A stretch of DNA of 64,000 nt from Archangiaceae bacterium (GTDB lineage: Bacteria > Myxococcota > Myxococcia > Myxococcales > Myxococcaceae). The stretch's first letter is position 1, and the number at the start of each line of letters is the position of its first letter. The translations under genes were made by a program, and so were the position numbers. Positions 1 through 7,560 of the stretch are shown piece after piece. The DNA is taken from the NCBI GenBank assembly GCA_016714225.1, contig JADJNS010000008.1, forward strand, positions 248,001 to 312,000, written 5' to 3'. The notes under the pieces are model-generated. The model was not told the DNA's origin and did no database searches. It saw only the letters and a list, made by a program, of their open reading frames with translations.

Positions 1-622
1 TGTTGATGATCAGCACCTTCTGGGCGATCGCCTCGACCTCGCTCAAGATGTGCGTGGAGAGCACGATGGTCTGCTTGCCGGCGAGCGACCTGATGAGCTC
101 GAGCACCTCGGCGCGCTGCTTGGGGTCGAGGCCCTCGGTGGGCTCGTCGAGGATCATCAGCGGCGGAGAGCCGAGCATCGCCTGCGCCAGGCCGACCCGG
201 TGCTGGTAGCCCTTCGAGAGGGTGCCGATCAGCCGGTCGAGCTCGGCGTGCGTGCCGGTGGCCTTGGTGACGCGGTCGATCTCGTCTTTGAGCTTCGCTC
301 CGCCGAGCGCTTTGAGGCGCCCCACGAAGTGCAGGTACCCGCGCACCTTCATCTCGGGGTAGAGCGGCGGCGTTTCGGGGAGGTAGCCGATGCGCTTCTT
401 CACCTCGAGCGGCTGCTCGAAGACGTCGAAGCCGTCGATCTTCGCCTGACCCTCGGTGGGCGGCAGGAACCCGGTGAGAATCTTCATCGTGGTCGACTTG
501 CCGGCGCCGTTGGGGCCCAGGAAGCCGAGGATCTCGCCCTTCTCGACGGTGAAGTTGAGACGGTCGATGGCGACGCGGTCGCGGTAGCGCTTGGTGAGAT
601 TCGTGACTTCGATCATCGGCAT
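1..622 (-). CDS. ABC transporter ATP-binding protein (3' end cut by window)
   Basis: ATPase subunit that would drive an ABC exporter at the inner membrane. The reading begins MPMIEVTNLTKRYRDR. Walker A is GFLGPNGAGKST (about residues 35-46), the signature region is degenerate (LSKGYQHRVGLAQA) and Walker B is LLILDEPTEGLDP, followed by the H-loop region STHILSEVEAIA. This is the layout of ABC-2/NatA-type ATPases, and about 207 residues are visible before the window edge. The second Met (616) could be the true start. The permease is expected beyond the left edge. A good sigma70-type promoter lies at 661-688. The fold is certain; the substrate is unknown. Confidence 0.93.
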   Translation of the reverse strand, partial: MPMIEVTNLTKRYRDRVAIDRLNFTVEKGEILGFLGPNGAGKSTTMKILTGFLPPTEGQAKIDGFDVFEQPLEVKKRIGYLPETPPLYPEMKVRGYLHFVGRLKALGGAKLKDEIDRVTKATGTHAELDRLIGTLSKGYQHRVGLAQAMLGSPPLMILDEPTEGLDPKQRAEVLELIRSLAGKQTIVLSTHILSEVEAIAQKVLIIN

Positions 623-660
623 GCGCGGGCCACCCCTCGAGGGCTGTGAAAAGCGCGCGG

Positions 661-688
661 AATATAGAGACGACGATCAGGGAGTCAA
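661..688 (-). promoter_or_regulatory. sigma70-type promoter for the ABC ATPase gene
   Basis: On the minus strand TTGACT (688-683) and TATATT (666-661) are separated by 16 bp. They lie about 40 bp upstream of the start codon at 622. Transcription would begin near 654. This is the best conventional -35/-10 pair seen in the window; it is judged by eye only. Confidence 0.65.
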
Positions 689-789
689 CGTGGAATACCG
701 GCGCGGGGCCGGTGTTCTCGCGCGTTTAGGCCGACGCTTCGAAGTCGGTGATGCGGCCGTGGCACCCGGGGTGCAGTATGCGTCTCGCC

Positions 790-1713
790 ATGAATCGGGT
801 CGTGCAGAAGTTCGGCGGGTCGTCGGTCGCGAGCGTCGAGAAGATCAAGAAGGTCGCCGAGAAGGTGAAGGCGCGCCGCGACTCGGGCGCCGAGGTGGTG
901 GTGGTGGTGAGCGCGATGGGAGACACCACCGACGAGCTGCTGCAATTGGCCCGCAAGGTGTCGGCTGATCCGCCACGGCGCGAGCTCGACATGTTGCTCA
1001 CCTGCGGCGAGCGCATCTCGATGGCGCTGCTGTCGATGGCGCTGCAGGAGCTGAAGGTGCCGGCGATCAGCTTCACCGGCAGCCAGAGCGGCATCATCAC
1101 CGACGAGAGCCACGCCCAGGCGCGCATCGTCGAGGTGCGCCCGATGCGCATCGAAGAAGAGCTGGCGAAGGGCAAGGTGGTGATCGTCGCGGGGTACCAG
1201 GGCGTGTCGCGCGCGAAGGAAGTGACGACCCTGGGCCGCGGCGGGTCGGATACGTCGGCGGTGGCGCTGGCGGCGGCGCTGGGCGCCGACTGTGAGATCT
1301 ACTCGGACGTCGACGGCATCTTCAGCGCCGACCCGAGGGTGGTGCCGAGCGCGAAGAAGCTCGACGAGCTCACGCACGAAGAGATGCAAGAGCTCGCGGC
1401 GGCGGGCGCGAAGGTGCTCAACGCGCAGGCCGTCGAGCACGCGCGCGAGAAGGGCATCGTGATTCAGGCGCGCTCGACCCACACCGCGGGCTCGGGCACC
1501 GCCAATCAAGGCGTAGGTGGCCCCAGGCGGCGGGCGGGTGCGCGGGGTGACGGCCGAGAGCGACGTGTGGGTGCTCGCGGGCGAGGTGGCCGCGGCGCTC
1601 GAGTGGCTCGACGCGCGGGCGCTGAAGGGCCGCACCCTGGTGCTCGACGGGCCCAGGGGGATGATCGTGGTGCCGCTGCAAGACGTGCACGGCCCCGAGG
1701 CGCTGCGGGCTGA
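790..1713 (+). CDS. lysC: aspartate kinase, catalytic part; frame lost near 1517-1530
   Basis: First enzyme of the Lys/Met/Thr pathway, phosphorylating L-aspartate. The protein begins MNRVVQKFGGSSVAS with the KFGGSSV kinase motif, followed by the CGERIS region, LGRGGSDTSAVALAAAL and YSDVDGIFSADPRVV. Homology is clear to about residue 240 (QARSTHTAGSGTA). The next 66 or so codons are Arg/Gly-rich nonsense in this frame, while the expected regulatory domain continues in the +1 frame from 1517. A one-base insertion near the CCCC run at 1521-1524 would explain it. ATG 790 is preferred because a TATGCG hexamer at 777-782 sits 7 nt upstream and no Shine-Dalgarno is visible; ATG 778 is the alternative. 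Either a sequence error or a real frameshift mutation. Confidence 0.85.
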   Translation: MNRVVQKFGGSSVASVEKIKKVAEKVKARRDSGAEVVVVVSAMGDTTDELLQLARKVSADPPRRELDMLLTCGERISMALLSMALQELKVPAISFTGSQSGIITDESHAQARIVEVRPMRIEEELAKGKVVIVAGYQGVSRAKEVTTLGRGGSDTSAVALAAALGADCEIYSDVDGIFSADPRVVPSAKKLDELTHEEMQELAAAGAKVLNAQAVEHAREKGIVIQARSTHTAGSGTANQGVGGPRRRAGARGDGRERRVGARGRGGRGARVARRAGAEGPHPGARRAQGDDRGAAARRARPRGAAG

Positions 1714-1888
1714 GCTGAAGGGCCTGGGGCTGTCGTGCCGGGAAGATCTCGGCACGGTCACCTGCGTGGGCACCGGCTTGAACGCCGACTGGTCGATGAT
1801 GCGGCGCGCGCTGGGCGTGGCGAAGACCCTGGGGCTCGAGGTGCACGGGGCGCACGCCTCGTCGCTGCCGGTGGTGCCAGTGGGTTGA
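1517..1888 (+). CDS. aspartate kinase, ACT regulatory part in shifted frame
   Basis: This stretch continues the aspartokinase in a different frame: RVRGVTAESDVWVL opens the first ACT-like segment and EDLGTVTCVGTGL is typical of the second, effector-binding ACT domain. The reading stops early after HASSLPVVPVG, about 20-30 residues short of a usual aspartokinase end. A GTG at 1517 could start it as a separate polypeptide, but a TAG at 1514 and the smooth alignment with the upstream part favour one frameshifted gene. Separate regulatory subunits from an internal start are known in Bacillus aspartokinase II, but those are in frame, unlike this one. Confidence 0.7.
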   Translation: MAPGGGRVRGVTAESDVWVLAGEVAAALEWLDARALKGRTLVLDGPRGMIVVPLQDVHGPEALRAELKGLGLSCREDLGTVTCVGTGLNADWSMMRRALGVAKTLGLEVHGAHASSLPVVPVG

Positions 1889-2189
1889 ACCCGGCGGTGC
1901 GCGAGCAGTCGGGTGACGGCGCTGACCCAATCCGGCTTTGGTCTGCGCGTGCGGAGCTGCCGCGCGTGACGGCCCGGCGCAAGCGCCGCCGGGTGGAGCG
2001 CGGCAGCGGTGCTGCTGGCCCGGGTTCGCCGGGGAGCTATGTGCGGTCCTGGCGCGCGCCTTCGCGGGGTTGCTGCCGATGGCACCCCTCTCACCTCCGG
2101 TACGCTCGGGGGGGCGTGCTTCCTTGGTCCCGTGGCGTCGACACGCTTCTTAACATTGTGAGTTTCGGCTCCCGCGTTACCGGTAGGTG
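1889..2189 (+). other. gap holding a possible aspartokinase 3' remnant
   Basis: No intact gene is seen. Directly after the stop at 1886-1888, LNPAVREQS reads in frame from 1885 and VTALTQSGFG from 1913, both resembling the last helix of an aspartokinase, with the frame switching twice; this suggests further indels at the 3' end. The rest (about 1970-2189) shows no hairpin with a T run and no recognised RNA. A weak -10-like TACCGG lies at 2178-2183, before the next gene. Confidence 0.35.
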
Positions 2190-2840
2190 ATGCGAGGCCT
2201 CCCCGTCCGGGCAGTACCGTTGAGAGTGCTGGTGAGCGGCAGCGAGCAGCTCACCGAGTCGCTGAGCATGCGGCCCGACGTGGCGCTGGTGTCTCGCGCC
2301 GAGGCGGGGCTCGACGTGTCGGCCCGCGCGGCCCGCGCCGACGTCATCGTGGTCGACACCACCGTGGGCACCGCGTTCGCGCACGAGGCGATTCGCTCGC
2401 TCACCGTCGAGACGCCGGTGCTGGCGCTGACGGCTACCGACGACGGCCTGCCGGCGATCGCGGCGGGCGCGAGCGGCTCACTGCACCGCGACACCCCGGC
2501 AGAGCTGGTGCTGGCGGCGATCTCGGCGCTGCACCAGGGGCTGGCGGTGTTCGATCGCTCGTTCGTCACCCGGCTGGTGCCCACCGCCCCTGCCGAGGCC
2601 CACCCCCACCCGGCGGCGGCCGAGGCCGCGCCCGAGGCGCGCGAAGAGCTGACCCCGCGCGAGCAAGAGGTGCTGGCGCTGCTCGCGGAGGGGCTGTCGA
2701 ACAAAGAGATCGCCAGCCGCCTCGACATCTCTGACCACACCGCCAAGTTCCACGTGAACTCCATCTTGCAGAAGATGGGGGCTCAGAAGCGGGTCGAGGC
2801 GGTGGTGCGCGCGGCGCGGCTCGGCATCATCGATCTGTGA
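2190..2840 (+). CDS. LuxR/NarL-type response regulator with degenerate receiver
   Basis: DNA-binding regulator. Residues 1-125 look like a receiver fold (LRVLVSG, VIVVDTTVG, VLALTATDD, AGASGSLHRDT), but the first acidic pair is missing and the lysine is not obvious, so phosphorylation is doubtful. An Ala/Pro/Glu-rich linker (about 130-150) leads to a clear GerE/LuxR helix-turn-helix (LTPREQEVLALLAEGLSNKE, then SDHTAKFHVNSILQKMGA). The start could be GTG 2187 or ATG 2190. It is apparently monocistronic, with the protease pair starting 68 bp downstream. Target genes are unknown. Confidence 0.85.
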   Translation: MRGLPVRAVPLRVLVSGSEQLTESLSMRPDVALVSRAEAGLDVSARAARADVIVVDTTVGTAFAHEAIRSLTVETPVLALTATDDGLPAIAAGASGSLHRDTPAELVLAAISALHQGLAVFDRSFVTRLVPTAPAEAHPHPAAAEAAPEAREELTPREQEVLALLAEGLSNKEIASRLDISDHTAKFHVNSILQKMGAQKRVEAVVRAARLGIIDL

Positions 2841-2908
2841 GCCTGCCCGAATGGGTCACTGGCTGAACGGGTGATGGTTCGGCTCTCGGAGATCTCTACC
2901 CTTGGAGC

Positions 2909-3772
2909 ATGGACTTCTCCTCAATCGTAGAGACCGTCGGTAAGAGCATCGTTCGCGTCGAAGGCCGGCGCACCCGCCCCAGCAGCGGAGTCGTGTGGGG
3001 CCCCAACCGCATCGTCACCGTCGCGCACGCCATCGAAGGCGAGGGCGAGGTGGTGGTCGGCCTCGAGGGCGTCGAGCACAAGGCCCGGCTCAAGGGCCGC
3101 GACGTGAGCACCGACCTGGCGCTGCTCGAGCTCGACGCGACGCTGAGCCCGGCGCCGCTCGATGACGGAGAAGGCGCCAAGGTGGGCCACGAGATCGCGC
3201 TGCTGGCGCGGCCCGGCGAGACGGTGCGCGCCACCTCGGGCATCATCAGCGCGCGCGGCAACAAGCCGTGGCGCACGCCGCGGGGCGGAGAGATCGACCG
3301 CTACCTCGAGAGCGACGCGGCGCACCAGCCGGGCTACTCGGGCGGCGCGCTGGTCTCGGCGCAGGGCAAGGTGCTGGGCCTCACCACCACCGGCCTGCTG
3401 CGCCACGTGAGCCTCACCATTCCCGTGCCGACGGTGCGCCGCATCGTGGCGCAGCTCGAGACGCATGGGCGGGTGCGCAAGAGCTACGTGGGCCTGTCGC
3501 TGCAGCCGGTGCGCCTGCCCGACGACGTGCAGAAGACGACCGGCGAGGAGATTGGGCTCTTGGTGGTCGGCGTCGAGAAGGGCGGGCCGGGCGAGAAGGC
3601 GGACATCAACTACGGCGACACCGTGCTGCACCTCGGCGACGACTCGGTGAAGACGCTGGAAGACTTCTACGCCTGGCTGCGCGCCGACCGGGTGGGCCAG
3701 AGCTTCCCCGCGCGGGTGTACCGCAACGGCAAGGTCGACACGGTGCAGGTGACCCTGGGAGCGCGGCCGTGA
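2909..3772 (+). CDS. S1C serine protease with PDZ domain (HtrA/DegP-like)
   Basis: Trypsin-like protease with the triad His40 (VTVAHAI), Asp69 (STDLALLEL) and Ser144 (PGYSGGALV), followed by a PDZ domain at about 200-285. There is no signal peptide: the protein starts MDFSSIVETVGKSIVRV, so it may act in the cytoplasm, unlike classical DegP. At 287 residues it is short for the family (one PDZ). TACCCT at 2897-2902 lies 6 nt before ATG 2909, which suggests a leaderless transcript. Its stop overlaps the start of the next protease by 4 nt, so the two are probably co-translated. Confidence 0.9.
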   Translation: MDFSSIVETVGKSIVRVEGRRTRPSSGVVWGPNRIVTVAHAIEGEGEVVVGLEGVEHKARLKGRDVSTDLALLELDATLSPAPLDDGEGAKVGHEIALLARPGETVRATSGIISARGNKPWRTPRGGEIDRYLESDAAHQPGYSGGALVSAQGKVLGLTTTGLLRHVSLTIPVPTVRRIVAQLETHGRVRKSYVGLSLQPVRLPDDVQKTTGEEIGLLVVGVEKGGPGEKADINYGDTVLHLGDDSVKTLEDFYAWLRADRVGQSFPARVYRNGKVDTVQVTLGARP

Positions 3773-4668
3773 GCCCTCTCGAGCTCTTCTCGGACGAGCT
3801 CGAGCAGCTCGTGCACCGCGCCGCCGCGGGCGTGATCGCGCTCGAAGATCGGCGCGGCCACGGCACGGGCATGATGTTCACCCCCGACGGCTACGCGCTG
3901 ACCAACGCGCACGTGGTCAAGCGCCAGCGCGCGATGCGGGTGCGGTTTCACGACGGGCAAGACGCCGAGGCCGACGTGGTGGGCCGCGACGAGACCACCG
4001 ACCTCGCCGTGCTGCGCACCGGGCGCGCGGGCACGGCGCTGCCGCTCGCCGAGGCCGGGGCGGTGCGGGTGGGGCAGGTGGTGGTGGCGCTGGGTCACCC
4101 CTACGGCTTCGAGCGCAGCGTGACGCTCGGGGTGGTGAGCGCGGTCGAGCGGCGGCTGCCCGGGCGCGACGGCGCGGTGCTCGACGGGCTGATTCAGACC
4201 GACGCGGCGATCAACCCGGGCAACTCGGGGGGCCCGCTGCTCTCGGTGCGCGGGCAGGTGGTGGGCATCAACACCGCGATGCTGCCGTTCGCGCAGGGCA
4301 TCGGGTTCGCGGTGCCGGCGTCGACCGCCGCGTGGGTGGCGGGGCTGCTCATGCGCCACGGCGAGGTGAGGCGCCGGTACCTGGGCATCGCGGCGCGCAA
4401 CGAGTCGCTGGCGCCCGCGCTCGCAGAGCAGGTCGGTCAGCCGCGAGGCGTGCGGGTGATCGACGTGGGGCGGGGCTCACCCGCCGACAGCGCCGGGCTG
4501 GCCCGGCAGGATCTGCTGCTGCAGGTGAACGGCACGCCGGTCGCCACCATCGAAGACCTGCAGCGCACCATGGCCATCGACTCGGCCGCCGAGTTCGCGC
4601 TGACGGTGTGGCAGGGCAACGCCCGGCAGCAGCGCACCGTGCGGCCGACGGTGCGCGCGGCGGCGTAG
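3769..4668 (+). CDS. second S1C serine protease with PDZ domain
   Basis: Starts at GTG 3769 inside the stop codon of the preceding protease. The triad is His48 (TNAHVV), Asp78 (TTDLAVLR) and Ser153 (NPGNSGGPLL), with the full GNSGGPL motif, then a PDZ domain at about 200-295 (RGVRVIDVGRGSPADSAGL). It has no signal peptide or membrane segment. The two neighbours share the architecture but only moderate identity, so this is probably an old duplication; a hetero-oligomer is possible but not shown. Confidence 0.92.
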   Translation: MSPLELFSDELEQLVHRAAAGVIALEDRRGHGTGMMFTPDGYALTNAHVVKRQRAMRVRFHDGQDAEADVVGRDETTDLAVLRTGRAGTALPLAEAGAVRVGQVVVALGHPYGFERSVTLGVVSAVERRLPGRDGAVLDGLIQTDAAINPGNSGGPLLSVRGQVVGINTAMLPFAQGIGFAVPASTAAWVAGLLMRHGEVRRRYLGIAARNESLAPALAEQVGQPRGVRVIDVGRGSPADSAGLARQDLLLQVNGTPVATIEDLQRTMAIDSAAEFALTVWQGNARQQRTVRPTVRAAA

Positions 4669-5295
4669 CGTAGGGCAGCCGAGTGAGGCTCTCGCAGTGG
4701 CAGCGCTCGCTACGACGTCGTCGCTCATCGGCTGAGTCGCCGGTCCCTCCGTGCTCGGGCAGCCCTCGCTTCATGCGTCGAGCTGAAACGGGCAGACACG
4801 GGTCGGCGGCCTGCGACGCGCATGGCCTGGCTCGGGGTGCCGTGGGGGGTATTGCGGGGTGCGCAATTGAGCAGCACCACTGCTGAACCTTGTAGCATTG
4901 CGCGCGTCATAGACACAGCGTGGAAAAAGTGGCCGGGCACGCTCCGGCCGAGGGGGAGAAATGACCGCACGTGCCCTCGTCTGTCGCAGGCGCCGCGCCC
5001 CATGGCGAGGAGCTCCCTTTGGGTACGGAGGGGCCGACTCGGCGACCGCGGGGCCTGAGGGGCGGGTTTCCGATGGCCCGGTGAGTAAGCCGCACGCGCG
5101 GTTCCCCGCCTGTCTGGAGGCCGAGCGGTGCCCACTTCGCGCTTCGCTCAGCTCAGAGACGGACAGCTTTTCGGGCGCGGGCGCGGGCACGCAGAACGTG
5201 AACGTCCGACGAAGAACGTGGTCGTCAGACGTTGAGGCGTGCCTGTGCCGGTGCCCGGCTGTCGATGGGTTGCTCCGGTCTCAGGGGGGACCCGG
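4669..5295. other. 627-bp intergenic region, no gene supported, one strong hairpin
   Basis: Several 60-140 codon open frames exist on both strands but none resembles a protein. The best structure is a hairpin at 5201-5233: a 12-bp stem (5201-5212 with 5222-5233, one mismatch) and a 9-nt loop. It lies 62 bp beyond the 3' end of the minus-strand GGDEF gene and may terminate or stabilise that transcript, but there is no T run. A second small stem is at about 4871-4888. No tRNA, 6S, RNase P, tmRNA, SRP or c-di-GMP riboswitch consensus was recognised. Confidence 0.5.
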
Positions 5296-6723
5296 CTACG
5301 CGGGCTTCTGCTCTTCCTGAAGCGCCGCTTCGGCTTCGGCGAGCGCGTGCTTGCGGCTCTCGGGGGTGGCCTCGAGGCCCTCGGCCGCCATGTAGATGAT
5401 GTTCCGGGTGCTCTTCTTGCCGCGGTACATGGCGCGATCGGCGAAGTCGACCAGGCTGTCTTTTTCTCGCGCGTGCTCGGGGAAGCTGGCCACCCCGATG
5501 CACGTGGTGACGTTGATCGAGAAGCCCTCGCGCGCGAGAAAGTGGTGGCCCTCGATGGTGCGGCGAATGCGCTCGGCGACCTTGAGCGCTCCGCCCGAGT
5601 CGGTGCCGCGCAACAGCATCACGTACTCGTCGCCGCCCCACCGGCACACCACGTCGTTGTCGCGCACGCAGCCCTTCATCACCCGCGCCACCTCGACCAG
5701 CAGCTTCGAGCCCACCACGTGGCCGTGGGTGTCGTTGATGCCCTTGAAGTAGTCGAGGTCGGAGAACAGCAGCGAGAACGGCTTCGAGGTGGTGGTGGCG
5801 TTCTTGAGATCTTTGTCGAGCACCAGCTCGAGGTAGCGGCGGTTGAAGAGGTGGGTGAGATCGTCGAGGTAGACGAGATCTTCGACCTCGGCGAAGCGGC
5901 CCAGGTTGCGCAGCGCCAGCGCGAGGTGGCGGGCCAGAAACGGCGCCGAGTCGGGCGTGGCGGGCGAGACGCCCGCGTGAAACGCCAGCGCCACCGCGCC
6001 GTAGGTCTTGTCGCCGTCGCGGGTCGGCACCAGGAACACCGAGCGAAATGGCGGCGGCAGCGCGTCGAGCTTCAGCACGCGCCCCGGGGTGGCGAGGTCG
6101 GCCAGCGCGCCGGTCACCGGCTCGCGCAGCAGCGCGGCGAAGGTCTCTTCTTCGGCGCCGCTCAGCCCCGAGCTGCCGGTGTGGGTGAGGGTGCCGTCGC
6201 TCTGCTTCACGAACAGCAAGGCCGCCTCGCAGCGGCACACCTGCGCGAACGCCTGGGTGGCGAGGCCGGCGATGCGCTCGCGGTCGAGGGTGGTGGCGAT
6301 GCGCTGCCCGGTCTCGAGCAGGTCGACGTGCCGCCGCAGCTCTTCGTTCTCTTTGAGCAGCGAGCGGGTGGTGAGCGCGCGGGTGGCCGAGTGCGCCAGC
6401 ACCTCGGGGTTGATGGGCTTGACCAGGTAGTCGGCGGCGCCGCTCTTGATCGCGCGCACCGCGGGGTCGACCTTGTCGAGCGCGGTGATCACCACCACCT
6501 CGACGCCCGGGTAGGTGGCCTTGACGAACTGCAGCAGCTCCATGCCGTCGCTGTTGGGCAGAATCAGATCGGTGACGACCAAGTCGAACGGGTACCTCGC
6601 CAGCGCCTCTTTGGCCTCGTCTCCGTTGCTCACCGCGTGCACGGCGTGGCCCGCTCCGGTGAGGAAGTCGGAGTAGAGCGTCCGCGCGACCTTTTCGTCG
6701 TCGACGAGCAGCACCTGAGCCAT
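5296..6723 (-). CDS. response regulator diguanylate cyclase (REC-GAF-like-GGDEF)
   Basis: Makes cyclic di-GMP from GTP under control of a phosphorelay. The receiver (1-120) has the DD pair, phospho-acceptor Asp52 (VVTDLIL) and Lys102 (YLVKPIN). A helical linker and a GAF-like middle (about 135-290) follow, then a GGDEF domain with an intact GGDEY signature near residue 361 and an upstream RxxD inhibitory site (RDND, five residues before it), so feedback inhibition by the product is likely. The tail is Ala/Glu-rich. ATG 6723 has a Shine-Dalgarno-like AAGGGGG upstream. It is divergent from the CheW-like gene with a 34-bp gap, and the two may respond together. Confidence 0.93.
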   Translation of the reverse strand: MAQVLLVDDEKVARTLYSDFLTGAGHAVHAVSNGDEAKEALARYPFDLVVTDLILPNSDGMELLQFVKATYPGVEVVVITALDKVDPAVRAIKSGAADYLVKPINPEVLAHSATRALTTRSLLKENEELRRHVDLLETGQRIATTLDRERIAGLATQAFAQVCRCEAALLFVKQSDGTLTHTGSSGLSGAEEETFAALLREPVTGALADLATPGRVLKLDALPPPFRSVFLVPTRDGDKTYGAVALAFHAGVSPATPDSAPFLARHLALALRNLGRFAEVEDLVYLDDLTHLFNRRYLELVLDKDLKNATTTSKPFSLLFSDLDYFKGINDTHGHVVGSKLLVEVARVMKGCVRDNDVVCRWGGDEYVMLLRGTDSGGALKVAERIRRTIEGHHFLAREGFSINVTTCIGVASFPEHAREKDSLVDFADRAMYRGKKSTRNIIYMAAEGLEATPESRKHALAEAEAALQEEQKPA

Positions 6724-6739
6724 CTGAGCCCCCTTGTTA

Positions 6740-6748
6740 GCGTAGTCT
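6740..6748. promoter_or_regulatory. overlapping divergent -10 elements
   Basis: TAGTCT (6743-6748, plus) lies 9 nt before GTG 6758, and TACGCT (6745-6740, minus) lies 16 nt before ATG 6723. The two hexamers overlap, so the two promoters probably exclude each other. Judged by eye. Confidence 0.4.
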
Positions 6749-6757
6749 GCGCGCCAA

Positions 6758-7528
6758 GTGGCCTTCGAAAAAGGACAGCGCTTGTCGCTGCTGGTCGAAG
6801 CCGGGGCGGCACGCTACGCCATCGACGCGACCCACGTGCTCGAAGTGTCGCCGCCCGACGCATCGGGCGAGACGCTGCACGGCAACCTGCACCTCAAAGA
6901 CCTCAGCGCGCTGCTGGGCGGCCCGCCCGAAGCGCGGCCGGGCACCGCGGTGGTGCTCGACACCAGCCCCACCCTGGCGGTGCGGGTGAAGAAGGTGCTC
7001 GAGGTGAGCGACCTGGCCGACAAGCCGCGCCACCCGCTGCCGCGAAGGCTGGTGCGGCGGCTCGAGCCGGCGGTGCGCGGGGTGCTCGAGGTGAACGGCG
7101 CGCTGTTCTTCGAGCTCGACGTCGAGACGGCGGCGCGGGGCCTCGACGCCGACCCGCCCGAGCTGCTCGAGGGTGGGGTGGTGCCGATGGCGCCCGAGCC
7201 CGACCGGGCGCTGGTGTTCGAGTCGCAGGGAGCGCGGCTGGCGGTGCCGCTGGGCTCGGTCTCGCAGGTGGTGCCCGCGGGCTCGCGGCTGTGCGCGCTG
7301 CCGCACGAGGGGCCGCTCAAGGGGCTGGTGCTGCACCAGCAGCACCTGTGGCCGGCGTTCAGCGTGCCCGGCATGGCCGGCGGCAGCTCGGAAGTCGAGC
7401 CGCTGGTGGTGCTGGTCGAGGTCGAAGGTGAGGGCCTGGGGCTGCTCGCGTCGCACGCGTTCGGGGTGCACCCGCGCGGTGCGCTGCAGGGCGCGCAGGT
7501 GCTCGATCTGCCGCGCTTGTTTTCTTGA
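6758..7528 (+). CDS. protein with two CheW-like domains
   Basis: Scaffold-type chemosensory protein. Residues about 5-130 and 145-256 each read as a CheW-like beta-barrel (for example RLSLLVEAGAARYAIDATHV and DRALVFESQGARLAVPLGSV). There is no kinase, receiver or membrane part. CheW proteins bridge receptors and CheA; a double-domain form could bind two partners. No cheA or mcp is nearby, so it may serve a distant array. It starts at GTG 6758 with a -10-like TAGTCT 9 nt upstream and no Shine-Dalgarno. Confidence 0.8.
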   Translation: MAFEKGQRLSLLVEAGAARYAIDATHVLEVSPPDASGETLHGNLHLKDLSALLGGPPEARPGTAVVLDTSPTLAVRVKKVLEVSDLADKPRHPLPRRLVRRLEPAVRGVLEVNGALFFELDVETAARGLDADPPELLEGGVVPMAPEPDRALVFESQGARLAVPLGSVSQVVPAGSRLCALPHEGPLKGLVLHQQHLWPAFSVPGMAGGSSEVEPLVVLVEVEGEGLGLLASHAFGVHPRGALQGAQVLDLPRLFS

Positions 7529-7554
7529 TTGCGCGTTTGCGCGACTCGTACACT
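7525..7554 (+). promoter_or_regulatory. promoter of the REC/proline-rich gene, probably leaderless
   Basis: TTGATT (7525-7530) and TACACT (7549-7554) are 18 bp apart. The ATG at 7561 is at the expected transcription start, and no Shine-Dalgarno precedes it. The promoter overlaps the stop of the CheW-like gene. Confidence 0.5.
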
Positions 7555-7560
7555 CCCAAC

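Noticed and set aside
1517..1888. Separate ACT-domain gene with its own GTG start
   Set aside because: Homology continues without gap from the upstream aspartokinase frame, so a frameshift is simpler; kept only as an alternative.
4669..5295. Candidate small RNA or riboswitch in the empty gap
   Set aside because: No match to tmRNA, RNase P, SRP, 6S, cobalamin or c-di-GMP riboswitch motifs that I can recall; only a plain hairpin is supported.
5239..7431. Long plus-strand frame over the GGDEF and CheW-like genes
   Set aside because: Crosses two well-supported genes, has no domain of its own, and its composition is that of an antisense frame.
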